Translations under genes and position numbers: made by a program
In this document: in pieces, positions 29,327-37,809 of the stretch
Layout of the letters: each line of letters starts with the position of its first letter
Numbering within the stretch: the stretch's first letter is position 1
NCBI RefSeq assembly: GCF_006716085.1
Contig: NZ_VFON01000001.1
Location: 2,294,001 to 2,358,000 of the forward strand
Length of the DNA stretch: 64,000 bases
From: Leucobacter komagatae
GTDB lineage: Bacteria > Actinomycetota > Actinomycetes > Actinomycetales > Microbacteriaceae
Reading direction: 5' to 3'
The notes under the pieces: generated by a model
Seen by the model: the letters and a program-made list of their open reading frames with translations, nothing else
Told to the model about the DNA's origin: nothing
Database searches by the model: none

Positions 29327-30754
29327 ATGAACGCCATCGCGCAAAAGCCCGCGGTGCGCGTGGGCTCCCTCATGGTCGCGCTGCTCGCAGCGTGCGTCGC
29401 CTTCCAGCTCAACGCCTCGATGCTCAGCCCCGCGCTCGTGACGATGGCGAAAGAGCTGAACACTGATGACGCAACGATCGGTCTCTCGCAGACCATGTTC
29501 TTCACGGCCGCGGCGCTCTTCTCACTGTTCCTCCCCCGCCTCTCCGACATCATCGGCCGCAAACGCGTGCTCGTCGGCATGCTCGCGATCATGGCTGTCG
29601 GCACCGTCATAGCCGCGCTCGCCGTGAACGTCGAGATGCTCTTCGTCGGCCGCATCATCCAGGGCGTCACCGGCCCCGTGGTTCCGGTAACGCTGCTCAT
29701 GCTGCGCAACGAGATTCAAGATCCGAAGCGGTACGGCACGATGATGGGCGTCATCACCGCCGTCAACGGCGGCATCGCCGGCATCGACGCGCTCGCCGGC
29801 GGCTGGCTCGTCGCGAACCACGGCTTCCGGTCGGTGTTCTGGACGATGACGGTCGTCGCCGTGGTCGCGATCGTGTTCGTGCTCGTGTGGGCCCCCGAGA
29901 GCCGCCCGTCGAAGGATACGAAGATGGACTGGCTGGGCGTTGTGCCCCTCGTCGTGTCGATCGGCTCGTTCCTCACCTTCCTGAACTTCCTCGGAGCGGT
30001 GAACGACAGCAACTGGTTCATCATCTGGGCGCTGCCCGTCATCGGTCTCGCCTCGTTCTGGGCGTTCTGGGTGCTCGAGTCGAAGATCGCGGCCCCGCTC
30101 ATCCCGCCGCGCTACCTCAAGCAGAGGTCGAGTTGGGCGCTGCTCGCCACGACGCTTCTCACCATGACCGGTGTCTTCGCGGTCGTGAACGGCCTCGTCG
30201 CGTCGATCGCGCAGAACGCCGAGGCCGGGTTCGGCTTGGGCGCCGACCTCACGTCACTCTGGTTCCTCATGCCATACGCGGTCGCCGGGTGGATCGTCGG
30301 GCCGTTCGCAGGGCGCCTCGCGCCGACCTTCGGGTACCTCAACGTGATGCGCGTCGGCATGCTCGGCACCATCGTCGGCACCATCGTGATGGCGTTCGTC
30401 GGCGTGCACTCGCTGCCCGTGCTCATCGTCACCACGATCCTGCTCGGCATCACCTACGCGGGCATCGGCAACATCATGCTCAACGGCCTCGGCATCGTGC
30501 TGTCGCCGAAGGACAACCCCGGCTTCCTCCCTGGCCTGAACGCAGGCGCGTTCAACCTGGGCGCCGGTGTGAGCTTCGCGATCCTGCCCGCCGTGCAGCT
30601 GCTGTTCACCTCGGCCGATGACCCGACGTCGACCACCGGGTACAGCGCGGGCATGCTCGCTGGCGCCGCGATCTCGATCCTCGGCTTCGCGATGAGCTTC
30701 CTCATCCCGGCGCCGACGGACGCCGAGGTCGCTGCCCCGGCTCCGGGGAAGTAA
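29327..30754 (+). CDS. MFS transporter of the nucleoside salvage cluster
   Basis: The 475-residue membrane protein has 12-14 predicted helices and MFS loop motifs: LPRLSDIIGRKRVLVGM (motif A) after helix 2, and GRIIQGVTGPVVPVTLLMLR (helix 4). It resembles the DHA2-like branch by length and by the long C-terminal half, a branch better known for drug export. The position, directly abutting the nucleoside hydrolase stop and upstream of ribokinase under a LacI operator, suggests nucleoside or ribose transport, perhaps uptake. Direction and substrate are inference. Confidence 0.85.
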   Translation: MNAIAQKPAVRVGSLMVALLAACVAFQLNASMLSPALVTMAKELNTDDATIGLSQTMFFTAAALFSLFLPRLSDIIGRKRVLVGMLAIMAVGTVIAALAVNVEMLFVGRIIQGVTGPVVPVTLLMLRNEIQDPKRYGTMMGVITAVNGGIAGIDALAGGWLVANHGFRSVFWTMTVVAVVAIVFVLVWAPESRPSKDTKMDWLGVVPLVVSIGSFLTFLNFLGAVNDSNWFIIWALPVIGLASFWAFWVLESKIAAPLIPPRYLKQRSSWALLATTLLTMTGVFAVVNGLVASIAQNAEAGFGLGADLTSLWFLMPYAVAGWIVGPFAGRLAPTFGYLNVMRVGMLGTIVGTIVMAFVGVHSLPVLIVTTILLGITYAGIGNIMLNGLGIVLSPKDNPGFLPGLNAGAFNLGAGVSFAILPAVQLLFTSADDPTSTTGYSAGMLAGAAISILGFAMSFLIPAPTDAEVAAPAPGK

Positions 30755-30775
30755 CGCCAACCACCGTATTCTAGG

Positions 30776-30818
30776 AGCGGGTTCCCGCCGGCCTCGGCCG
30801 GTCGGGGGCCCGCCCGCT
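30776..30818 (+). terminator. Hairpin between MFS and ribokinase genes
   Basis: AGCGGG (30776-30781) pairs with CCCGCT (30813-30818), enclosing an inner CCGGCC/GGCCGG stem-loop with some mismatches between. It may be a partial terminator in the 116-base gap before ribokinase. No T-run. Confidence 0.45.
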
Positions 30819-30870
30819 GCATCACCCGCCCACGCCTCTGCTGGCGCGCGGGCCGAGAAAGGACCTCACC

Positions 30871-31818
30871 ATGACCGACGGCCTCATTCTTGTAGTTGGT
30901 TCGCTGAACGCAGACCTGGTGGTGCAGACCGCGCGCTTCCCGCAGCCGGGAGAGACGCTCACCGGCTCGGAGCTGCGCGTCATCCCCGGCGGGAAGGGCG
31001 CGAACCAAGCGGTCGCCGCCGGCCGCCTCGGAGGCAACGTGGCGATGGTCGGAGCGCTCGGCGCCGACGCGAACGGCGCGCTGCTGCGCGACTCGGTCGA
31101 GGCCTCCGGCGTCGACACCGCGCACGTCGCCTCGCTGGACGGCGTCGCCACGGGCACCGCCGTGATCACCGTCGATGGGGCGGGCGAGAACACGATCATC
31201 GTCTCGCCTGGCGCGAACGGCAAGCTCGGGATCGCGGAGCTCGATGCCGCGGCTGAGCTCTTCGAGCGCGCCGCGATCCTGTGCCTGAGCCTCGAGGTCG
31301 AACTCGACGTGGTGCTCGAAGCCGCCCGCCGCGCCCGCGCCGCCGGCGCCCGCGTGCTTCTCAATCTCTCTCCCTACGGCCCCGTTCCAGACGAACTGCT
31401 CGGCCTCACGAACATCCTGCTCATCAACGAACACGAGGCTGCCGACCTGCTGGGCCTCACACCCGAGCAGGTGCTTGCCGAGGGCGGCAAGCACACGCGG
31501 GCTGCGCTCACCGAGCGCGGGATCCCGCGCGCCGTCGTGACCGCGGGCGCCGCGGGCAGCATCGTGTTTGATGGCGCGACGCGCGACGGCGCCGACGCGG
31601 TTCCGGTCGCCTCGCCGAAGGTCACCGCCGTCGATACGACGGGCTGCGGCGACGCGTTCATGGGCTCGCTCGCGCTCCGCCTCGCGGCGGGCGACCACCT
31701 CGCGGTCGCGGCGGGCTACGCGGCCACCGTCGGCAGCTTCGCGGCGACCCGGGCCGGCGCACAGGCGTCGTACCCCACGCCCGAGGAGCTCGCGGCGTTC
31801 TTGGCCACTCACGGGTAG
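30871..31818 (+). CDS. rbsK: Ribokinase (PfkB family)
   Basis: The 315-residue sugar kinase has the N-terminal substrate motif GGKGANQAVAAGRLGG, the central VVTAGAAGSIVFDG segment and the C-terminal ATP/anion-hole signature DTTGCGDAFMGSLALRL with the catalytic Asp. It phosphorylates D-ribose to ribose 5-phosphate, which fits the ribose released by the nucleoside hydrolase two genes upstream. ATG 30871 has GAAAGGA upstream. The length is normal. It is likely under the same LacI control, perhaps with an extra start after the hairpin. Confidence 0.92.
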   Translation: MTDGLILVVGSLNADLVVQTARFPQPGETLTGSELRVIPGGKGANQAVAAGRLGGNVAMVGALGADANGALLRDSVEASGVDTAHVASLDGVATGTAVITVDGAGENTIIVSPGANGKLGIAELDAAAELFERAAILCLSLEVELDVVLEAARRARAAGARVLLNLSPYGPVPDELLGLTNILLINEHEAADLLGLTPEQVLAEGGKHTRAALTERGIPRAVVTAGAAGSIVFDGATRDGADAVPVASPKVTAVDTTGCGDAFMGSLALRLAAGDHLAVAAGYAATVGSFAATRAGAQASYPTPEELAAFLATHG

Positions 31819-31845
31819 GGTCTCCGTAACGAGAGGGGGTGCGTC

Positions 31846-32385
31846 ATGCCGCGGCCATCGACACGCCTGCTCCAGGTTGCCGGGGTTCTCGGGGTCGCTC
31901 TCATCGCCTTCTCCCCGGTCACGACGCTCCTTGAGCTCTCCGGCATCGCGAGAGGCGGACAGTACTATTCCGTGCTCATGCCAACGCTCGGAGCCACAAT
32001 CGTCTTCGCGGCCTGCGGCACCGCGCTTCTTACCTGGGTGTTCGCTCGAGTGTTTGACGACCCGGCCAAGCAGTCAGCAGTCGCGCTCGTTCTCATGCGA
32101 GCGGCGCTTTCCTTTGGCTGTGTGCTCGGAGCTGTCGCTTGGGTGTGGGCATTGCTTGCGCAGCAGCGCGTCTTCCCCGGCCTCCCTGGCGGCGACGCGA
32201 TTCCACGGTCGTGGTTCCCGGCCGTACCGATCATCTGGGCGCTCATGTATCTGCCGCTCATTGCGCCGACCGTCGACACCATCATTCTGAAGCGCCGGCC
32301 TGGCCGGCGATACGTGCCGGTCGCGTCGGTGGCTTGGACTGGCTTTCTCGTCGCGCTCTTTGTCGCCTCCGGGACGCTGGGGTAA
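31846..32385 (+). CDS. Four-helix membrane protein, unknown function
   Basis: The 179-residue product has four hydrophobic segments (about 8-30, 45-67, 84-106 and 125-175, the last region possibly two helices) with short charged loops. It contains FARVFDDPAKQSAVALVLMR and ends in a hydrophobic helix. It resembles small DUF2975-like membrane proteins in layout, but I cannot assign a family. AGAGGGGG lies upstream of ATG 31846. It follows ribokinase by 27 bases and may be read from the same mRNA, although no functional link is apparent. Confidence 0.7.
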   Translation: MPRPSTRLLQVAGVLGVALIAFSPVTTLLELSGIARGGQYYSVLMPTLGATIVFAACGTALLTWVFARVFDDPAKQSAVALVLMRAALSFGCVLGAVAWVWALLAQQRVFPGLPGGDAIPRSWFPAVPIIWALMYLPLIAPTVDTIILKRRPGRRYVPVASVAWTGFLVALFVASGTLG

Positions 32386-32456
32386 GGGTTCGCGCGCGGC
32401 GGCGGATCAGTGCGACCAGGCGGGCCCTCAGTGCCGATGGATTACTCTTGCTTGGC

Positions 32457-32888
32457 ATGTACCCGCCCCTTGTTTTACAACAGTCGCGACGCACCGACTC
32501 TGGGCTCCGAGCCGGGCGGTGGTGGGCTATTGCATTGCCACTCGTCGCTGTGCTGCCGCTCACCGGGTGTATCCAGTTTGGGGATTATTCCATGGGGGCG
32601 GGCTGCGAAAGGATCGCTGACAAGGCCGCGCGCATCGTCGAGTCCTCGACAGGAGAGCCAGCGACTGTGATGCGCGACCGATTATGGGCCGGGGACGGAA
32701 AGCACGGCGACGAATGCCGTGCGGCGGTGCAAACGACCGTGGCCGCTGGGGACAAGCAGTCCGTTGATGCCGAACGGGAATTGTTTGTGGCTTTCTCGTC
32801 AATGCGAGCCCTTGGGTATGCGACGGTGAAAATCTCCGTTCACTACGGAGAGCGCAGAGAGGTTGTCTCGATCACGCGAGAGCGCTAA
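32457..32888 (+). CDS. Hypothetical lipoprotein
   Basis: From ATG 32457 the 143-residue protein has a basic N-terminus, a hydrophobic stretch and the lipobox PLTGC (LPLVAVLPLTGCIQF), so it should be lipid-anchored outside. The mature part contains two further Cys (AGCERIADKAA and DECRAAV) and a conserved-looking end, YATVKISVHYGERREVVSI. The family is unknown to me. Upstream in-frame sequence is Arg-rich shadow of the previous gene, so I reject a longer start. No clear Shine-Dalgarno is seen. Confidence 0.7.
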   Translation: MYPPLVLQQSRRTDSGLRAGRWWAIALPLVAVLPLTGCIQFGDYSMGAGCERIADKAARIVESSTGEPATVMRDRLWAGDGKHGDECRAAVQTTVAAGDKQSVDAERELFVAFSSMRALGYATVKISVHYGERREVVSITRER

Positions 32889-33033
32889 CGGGTGCCGTGA
32901 CTAGCGTGGGCCCGGTTTGCGGTAGTTGCCACTCGCTTTGCGTGACGTTCTACCCGTTCACCTCCGGGCTCTCGTCGTGAAGCATGGACCGGCTCCTTGG
33001 CGAGCAGGGGGTGGTGGTAGTGTTGCAACTCAG

Positions 33034-33065
33034 GGGGAAAACGGATGTCCGGTTTCCCCTTTTTT
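33034..33065 (+). terminator. Intrinsic terminator just before the toxin-like gene
   Basis: GGGGAAAACGG (33034-33044) pairs with CCGGTTTCCCC (33049-33059) with one mismatch and a 4-base loop, followed by TTTTTT (33060-33065). It is the most canonical intrinsic terminator on this side of the window. It ends only 30 bases before the next start, so either it ends the upstream lipoprotein transcript or it attenuates the downstream gene. Confidence 0.85.
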
Positions 33066-33095
33066 GTTCCCGCAGGGCTGATCACTGAAGGGCGG

Positions 33096-34841
33096 ATGAT
33101 GGCAGACATCGAGTTCAACGATGTGCTAGCTGGGGTGTTGTCAGGAACAGCCCGGAGTGTTGCTGGTGCGTTGAGTATGCAGGCGTCTGCTCGGAGCGAT
33201 GTGGCGCATACGGCGGCAACTGATTTTTCTGGCGCGTACGCGAACGCGTTTGTCTTGGTGTGTCAGGCGGAGTCGCAGGACCGGGGGAAGCTGTCGGGAG
33301 TGCTGGACAGGCTTCCTGACGAGGTGGATGCTGCCCGTGTAAAAGCCACTGAGGAGCGCGCGCGCAGGCAGGCGTATGAGGCGTGGCAGACGCGTGAGTT
33401 TCAGCGGTCCGCGGCCAGGGCGTTAGACCCTTTCGGGAGCGCCTACCTGGTGGAGGCTGCAGCGGATCCGATGCCTTCGGATCGGGCGATAGCGGCCCCG
33501 ACGGCGTCTGCCGCGTTTCGGGTCGCTGGGAGGTCCCACGCAGGGAGAGGTGGCGGGCTGACATCGTCTGCTGACCCGGTGAAGCTACGGTCGTTTGTGG
33601 AACGAAGCCGGGGCTTGAACACGGATCTTGAAGAGTTGTTGACGCGTATGCAGACGGCGTGGGCTGGGTTTACGTCGAGCTGTGGGTGGGTGGACCTAGG
33701 GACAGTGTCGTTTCTGACGGGGTTTGCTGGCCTGCTGCGTGAGAACCAGTTTGACGTGCTTTGGGTCGGTCACATAGCTGAGGCATTTGAGAAGGCTGGC
33801 GGGACGGAGTCGAACTTGGTGCTGGATCTTGCCATTCTGAACCAGAATGACCGCATAGGCACGAACCGGTATCACCCGCTGCTTGACGGACTGTTCGGAA
33901 ACCCATTTGCACCCGGTGGTGAACTCAAAACCACCCCGACCGCGAAAGACGTGGGCTTGTGGTGGAAGGGGCTCACTGATGCTCAACGGGCGGAGCTGAT
34001 TGCGTCGGTGCCGTTGGTGATCGGGAACCTCAACGGGATCCCCATTTCCACCCGGATTGAAGCGAACGCGTTGACTGCACGCTACTTCGCGGGCAAGGGC
34101 GGGCTTACGAAAATGGAGCGTACCTATTGGGAGAGTGTCGCGAACGGGACACGAACGCTGGTGTCGAGCGACCCAGCAAATGACCGCATCATCGAGATGA
34201 TCGGGACGCTCACCCCGGTGACGAAAGAAACCATCACCCATATTCCTGGCACGGGAGCAAGCCTGAAACACTTCTACAGCCGCGAAATCCAGGCCTTCTC
34301 AGAGGGGCTGGTGAAAGACAATTTGGGTGAGACGGTGTCGTTTGTGTACAAGGACGGGCCATGGGTGACCTGGGCAGGCGAGAGAAGCAACCACAATAAC
34401 CCGGCGATGCAGGCCATGGGCGACAGGGTTGCAGCGTTCCAGCACGAAGTCATTGGGAGAGACCCGATCGGCAGAAGGGTACCGCCGAACGCGACAACAC
34501 ATTCCGCAGGCCTGACGGTCACCTCGGGCGCTGAGCGTGCTGGAGCGAGGTTTGCCACTGTGCATTCGCTGTCTGGCTCGTATCTGATGCCTGAATGGAC
34601 CCCGATCGAGGGCACAAAGTACCATCATCATCAGTTCCACAAGGAAGTAATCAACAACCTCGATGGCGTCACGTTGTGGAGTAACGGCACCCCGCATTCG
34701 CGTCCATACGTGTTCGAGCAGCATATTTACGACGGCGGCGAGCAAGGCGGCCTCGACGCGCATAACCGTATCGCGCAAGGCCCAGCCACCAACGCCGAGG
34801 TGGTAGAACGAATCGGGAAACTCATTAGGGAGTCGAGATGA
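33096..34841 (+). CDS. DUF1023-like alpha/beta hydrolase with ESX-like N-terminus (putative type VII effector)
   Basis: About 581 residues. The first 100 are helical and Ala/Gln-rich like WXG/ESX secretion domains (FNDVLAGVLSGTARSVAGAL). Near residue 285 the phrase LWWKGLTDAQRAELIASVP, followed by VIGNLNGIP, is typical of DUF1023 hydrolases. Later come THIPGTG (oxyanion strand) and THSAGLTVTSGAE, the GHSxG-type nucleophile elbow with Ser470, and His-rich C-terminal text. The first elbow Gly is Thr. An upstream ATG (33045) lies inside an intrinsic terminator, whereas GAAGGGCGG precedes ATG 33096/33099. The next gene overlaps its stop (ATGA). With three paralogous lipoproteins downstream, this looks like a secreted lipid- or ester-cleaving toxin with immunity proteins (inference). 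Codon GC is a little lower than neighbours, hinting at transfer. Confidence 0.75.
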   Translation: MMADIEFNDVLAGVLSGTARSVAGALSMQASARSDVAHTAATDFSGAYANAFVLVCQAESQDRGKLSGVLDRLPDEVDAARVKATEERARRQAYEAWQTREFQRSAARALDPFGSAYLVEAAADPMPSDRAIAAPTASAAFRVAGRSHAGRGGGLTSSADPVKLRSFVERSRGLNTDLEELLTRMQTAWAGFTSSCGWVDLGTVSFLTGFAGLLRENQFDVLWVGHIAEAFEKAGGTESNLVLDLAILNQNDRIGTNRYHPLLDGLFGNPFAPGGELKTTPTAKDVGLWWKGLTDAQRAELIASVPLVIGNLNGIPISTRIEANALTARYFAGKGGLTKMERTYWESVANGTRTLVSSDPANDRIIEMIGTLTPVTKETITHIPGTGASLKHFYSREIQAFSEGLVKDNLGETVSFVYKDGPWVTWAGERSNHNNPAMQAMGDRVAAFQHEVIGRDPIGRRVPPNATTHSAGLTVTSGAERAGARFATVHSLSGSYLMPEWTPIEGTKYHHHQFHKEVINNLDGVTLWSNGTPHSRPYVFEQHIYDGGEQGGLDAHNRIAQGPATNAEVVERIGKLIRESR

Positions 34842-35410
34842 GTGTCCGCAAAACTAGCGTGCTGGTCGCGCTCGCGTGTGGTGTCATATTGTTCGTGTCG
34901 GGGTGTGTGACCGGCCTATTTTCACAGGAGAAAGACGTGCTTCCCAAGATCAGTCTCGCGGAGCTCCGCGAAACCCAAGACGCCGAACTCGAACGGTTCA
35001 GAGAGCTCGTGCCGTATCGCATCATCGAGAAGGACTACGGCATCACCCCGCCACGCAGAGCGACGTCCTGCAACATCATCATCGACATGCAACCGATCAC
35101 CCCGGATAGCGGCGTCCAGCTCGCTGGCTTCTGGCGTGCATTAACTTCAGGGGACGAGGATCTGGAGCCACTCCTCGAAAAGATCCGTGCAGCATATGAA
35201 GCGAAGCCAGGATGGAGTACACGGGGAGGTGACCTACCCAATGACCCGCTTACGAGCACAATGGTCGTCGTGACTTCACCCGAGAACTACCAGTACCTCG
35301 TGCGCGTTGACACCGAGCCAAACCGGGAGAATCAGAAGGAGATTTCGGTGAGGAGTTCTAGCCCATGTGTTGAAACCCCAGAAGACATCGACCTCGACGC
35401 CGAGTACTAG
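34838..35410 (+). CDS. Lipoprotein, tandem paralogue 1 (putative immunity protein)
   Basis: The 190-residue product has a lipoprotein signal with lipobox FVSGC (Cys23). The mature part contains LPKISLAELRETQDAELERF, PYRIIEKDYGITPP, a Cys in TSCN, the phrase ITPDSGVQLAGFWRA, and a C-terminal SSPCVETPED. The two conserved mature Cys could form a disulfide. Its ATG overlaps the stop of the putative effector gene, so the two are translationally coupled. Outer-surface lipoproteins are known as immunity partners of lipid-targeting type VII toxins in Firmicutes; I infer the same role here. Two near-copies follow. Confidence 0.75.
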   Translation: MSVRKTSVLVALACGVILFVSGCVTGLFSQEKDVLPKISLAELRETQDAELERFRELVPYRIIEKDYGITPPRRATSCNIIIDMQPITPDSGVQLAGFWRALTSGDEDLEPLLEKIRAAYEAKPGWSTRGGDLPNDPLTSTMVVVTSPENYQYLVRVDTEPNRENQKEISVRSSSPCVETPEDIDLDAEY

Positions 35411-35465
35411 CTGTCAGGAACGCTCGATCGTTAGACACAGCCGCGGCAGTCTTTGATGGGATGCG

Positions 35466-36023
35466 ATGAATAGCCGTAGTTCCGGGGTGCTGGTCGCACT
35501 CGTGTGTGGAGTCATGCTGGCAGTTTCAGGGTGCGCTCCGGGCCAGAAGAACGTGCTTCCGAAGATCAGTCTCGCGGAGCTCCGCGAAACCCAAGACGCC
35601 GAACTCGAACGGTTCAGAGAGCTCGTGCCGTATCGCATCATCGAGAAGGACTACGGCATCACACCGCCACGTGAAGCAACGTCCTGCAACATCATCGATT
35701 CGCAACCGATCACCCCGGACAGCGGCGTACAGCTCGCTGGCCGCTGGCGTGCCATGACTTCCGGAGACGAGGACCTGGAACCGCTCCTCGAAAAGATCCG
35801 TGCAGCATACAATGCAAAGCCAGGATGGAGTACCCGTGGAGGCGATCTACCCAACGACACTCTTAAAAGCACGCTGGTTGTCGTGACCTCACCCGAGAAC
35901 TACCAGTACTACGTGCGGGTAAGCACTGAGTCGAACAGTGAGAATCAGAAGACGATTTCAGTGAGGAGTTTTAGCCCGTGTGTTGAAACCCCAGAAGACT
36001 TCGACAGGTTCGCGAAGTACTAA
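35466..36023 (+). CDS. Lipoprotein, tandem paralogue 2
   Basis: 185 residues, signal MNSRSSGVLVALVCGVMLAV with lipobox AVSGC (Cys23). The first two thirds are nearly identical to paralogue 1 from LPKISLAELRETQDAELERF through the GWSTRGGDLPND segment. A 13-residue-shorter leader region after the lipobox and several substitutions near the end (YYVRVSTESNSENQ) distinguish it. The spacer before it (55 bases) is itself similar to the spacer before paralogue 3, so the unit of duplication includes the flank. Same proposed immunity function; divergence near the C-terminus could alter specificity. Confidence 0.75.
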   Translation: MNSRSSGVLVALVCGVMLAVSGCAPGQKNVLPKISLAELRETQDAELERFRELVPYRIIEKDYGITPPREATSCNIIDSQPITPDSGVQLAGRWRAMTSGDEDLEPLLEKIRAAYNAKPGWSTRGGDLPNDTLKSTLVVVTSPENYQYYVRVSTESNSENQKTISVRSFSPCVETPEDFDRFAKY

Positions 36024-36078
36024 CTGGCAAATACGCTCGACCATTGGACAAAGCCGCCGGAATTATTGAGGGGTCGAG

Positions 36079-36639
36079 ATGAGAGTCCGTGGGCCAGGGG
36101 TGCTGGTCGCACTCGTGTGTGGAGTCATGCTGGCAGTTTCAGGGTGCGCTCCGGGCCAGAAGAACGTGCTTCCCAAGATCAGTCTCGCGGAGGCCCGCGA
36201 AACCCAAGACGCCGAGCTCGAACGGTTCCGGGAACTCGTGCCGTATCGCATCATCGAGAAGGACTACGGCATCACCCCGCCACGCAGAGCGATGTCCTGC
36301 GACAGCATCCTCGATATGCAGCCGATCACCCCGGACAGCGGCGTCCAGCTCTTTGGCCGCTGGCGTGCGATGACTTCCGGGGACGAGGATCTGGAACCAC
36401 TGCTTGAAAAGATCCGGGCAGAGTACGAGGCCAAGCCCGGATGGACCGTTGTTGACACACGAAAAGCATCCGAGAAGAACACATTCATAGGTGTCACAGT
36501 CACGTCGCCAGAGGGCTACCTCTACTACTTCGACATCGATACTGAGCCAAACCGTGAGAATCAGAAGACGATTTCGGTGGCGAGTTCTAGCCCGTGTGTT
36601 GAAGTCCCAGAAGATTTCGACATCGATGCCGAGTATTGA
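36079..36639 (+). CDS. Lipoprotein, tandem paralogue 3
   Basis: 186 residues, lipobox AVSGC (Cys23), GAGGGG upstream of ATG 36079. It shares the N-terminal two thirds with paralogues 1 and 2. It differs in the block after KPGW (TVVDTRKASEKNTFIGVTVT in place of STRGGDLPND...), the region most likely to determine binding specificity. It is the last of the array and is followed after about 175 bases by a strong bidirectional terminator at 36816-36842. Confidence 0.75.
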   Translation: MRVRGPGVLVALVCGVMLAVSGCAPGQKNVLPKISLAEARETQDAELERFRELVPYRIIEKDYGITPPRRAMSCDSILDMQPITPDSGVQLFGRWRAMTSGDEDLEPLLEKIRAEYEAKPGWTVVDTRKASEKNTFIGVTVTSPEGYLYYFDIDTEPNRENQKTISVASSSPCVEVPEDFDIDAEY

Positions 36640-36815
36640 GGACAGTAGCATCGCAACGCCACTGAGCCCGCGCAGTGCATAACCACAGTTCGCTCCGACC
36701 TCGCCGCTGCCGGTAGGCAACAGGCTTGAGAATAGCTCGACTCAACTGGGCCGTGTGAACTGTATGGAGACCATTGCGTGGGCTTTAGCCCGCCGCCGAG
36801 CGGCCCGAGAACAAC

Positions 36816-36842
36816 AAAACCCCCGGCAGAACCGGGGGTTTT
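36816..36842. terminator. Bidirectional intrinsic terminator
   Basis: AAAACCCCCGG (36816-36826) pairs perfectly with CCGGGGGTTTT (36832-36842). It serves the lipoprotein array on the plus strand and the tRNA genes on the minus strand. The 36640-36815 stretch before it shows no gene. Confidence 0.92.
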
Positions 36843-36856
36843 ATCGTGACTCTCTG

Positions 36857-36930
36857 TAGCTGAGGCGGGGCTCGATCCCGCGACCTCACGATTATGAGTC
36901 GTGCGCTCTAACCAGCTGAGCTACTCAGCC
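36857..36930 (-). tRNA. tRNA-Met (CAT), elongator type
   Basis: A 74-base cloverleaf on the minus strand: acceptor GGCTGAG with CTCAGCT, D-arm TAGCTCAGCTGGTTAGAGC, anticodon loop CTCATAA (CAT), T-loop GGGATCGAGCC. No C1-A72 mismatch, so not initiator. CCA is not encoded. Confidence 0.92.
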
Positions 36931-36965
36931 AAACTGGCCCGCACGAATGCGAGCCAGAGAGTCAG

Positions 36966-37037
<72 letters not shown>

Positions 37038-37245
37038 GTAGCCACGCGAACGTGACAACCGTTAGAGCGTACCACCTCGCGGGGGTGAATGCGAATTCGT
37101 AGAGTGTCGCCCGGGCGTGCCGCGCGAGGAGGTCTCGGGCCGGGGCGATCTCCACGGTTTCGCCACGCCCCGCTTGGTAAGGTTGCGGCGAACAGCGGTC
37201 GCATTCGCGGGCCCGCACAGAGCGCGTTTTGCGATGGGAGTCAGC

Positions 37246-37785
37246 GTGAAGAGTGTGTTCGTCACCGTCGTGGGCCTGGTGCTCGCGGTGTGGATGTCGG
37301 CGGGTCGCTGGTTCTTCGGCATCGGCGGCAGCCTCACATGGTGGTACGTCCCCGCGATCGGCCTCACCTATGCCGTGCTGTTGGCCTGGGTTGCGCGCCG
37401 CATGGCCATCACCGAGCGTCGCGGGCGCCGCCTTGGCCGCTCGGTGTGGGTGACCCTCATCCTGTCGTGGGTCTGCGCGATCGGCTTCGGCTTTACCGTG
37501 CCCGACAACGTCGGCGGCGAACTCGTCTCCATCGTCAGTCACGCCGCAGGTTCGCAGTTCTCGGCGGAGATGTCGATCGCGCTGTGCAACCCGCTCGGGA
37601 TCATCGCGTTCGCGCTCGCGTTCTTCGCGCTCGGTATCGCGATCGCCAACGGTAAGGATCCGCGGCCGGAAGAAGACGAGCTGCTCGACGCGGCCTACGG
37701 CGAGGACGGCATGGTGCCGCACCCGCTCGTGCACGAAGCGCGCGCGAGCCAGGAATCGGCTCAGCGCGCGCCTCGTTCTGAGTAG
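37246..37785 (+). CDS. Four-helix integral membrane protein, unknown function
   Basis: From GTG 37246 (GGGAG 5-6 bases upstream) the 179-residue product starts KSVFVTVVGLVLAVW. It has four hydrophobic segments: about 2-20, 28-48, 65-82 and, after the hydrophilic stretch DNVGGELVSIVSHAAG, 108-130. It ends in an acidic, polar cytoplasmic-looking tail (EEDELLDAAYGEDG). ATG 37234 is the alternative start, but no ribosome site serves it. No family is recognised. Convergent with the catabolic operon downstream. Confidence 0.7.
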   Translation: MKSVFVTVVGLVLAVWMSAGRWFFGIGGSLTWWYVPAIGLTYAVLLAWVARRMAITERRGRRLGRSVWVTLILSWVCAIGFGFTVPDNVGGELVSIVSHAAGSQFSAEMSIALCNPLGIIAFALAFFALGIAIANGKDPRPEEDELLDAAYGEDGMVPHPLVHEARASQESAQRAPRSE

Positions 37786-37809
37786 CACCTCCCAGTAGGG
37801 GTGTAACAG

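Noticed and set aside
30454..31812. A 452-codon minus-strand frame opposite ribokinase
   Set aside because: Low-complexity Arg/Glu/Gly-rich product; the opposite strand encodes a textbook ribokinase.
32139..32456. N-terminal extension of the hypothetical lipoprotein
   Set aside because: The extension is out-of-frame shadow of the four-helix membrane-protein gene and would bury the lipoprotein signal in mid-protein.
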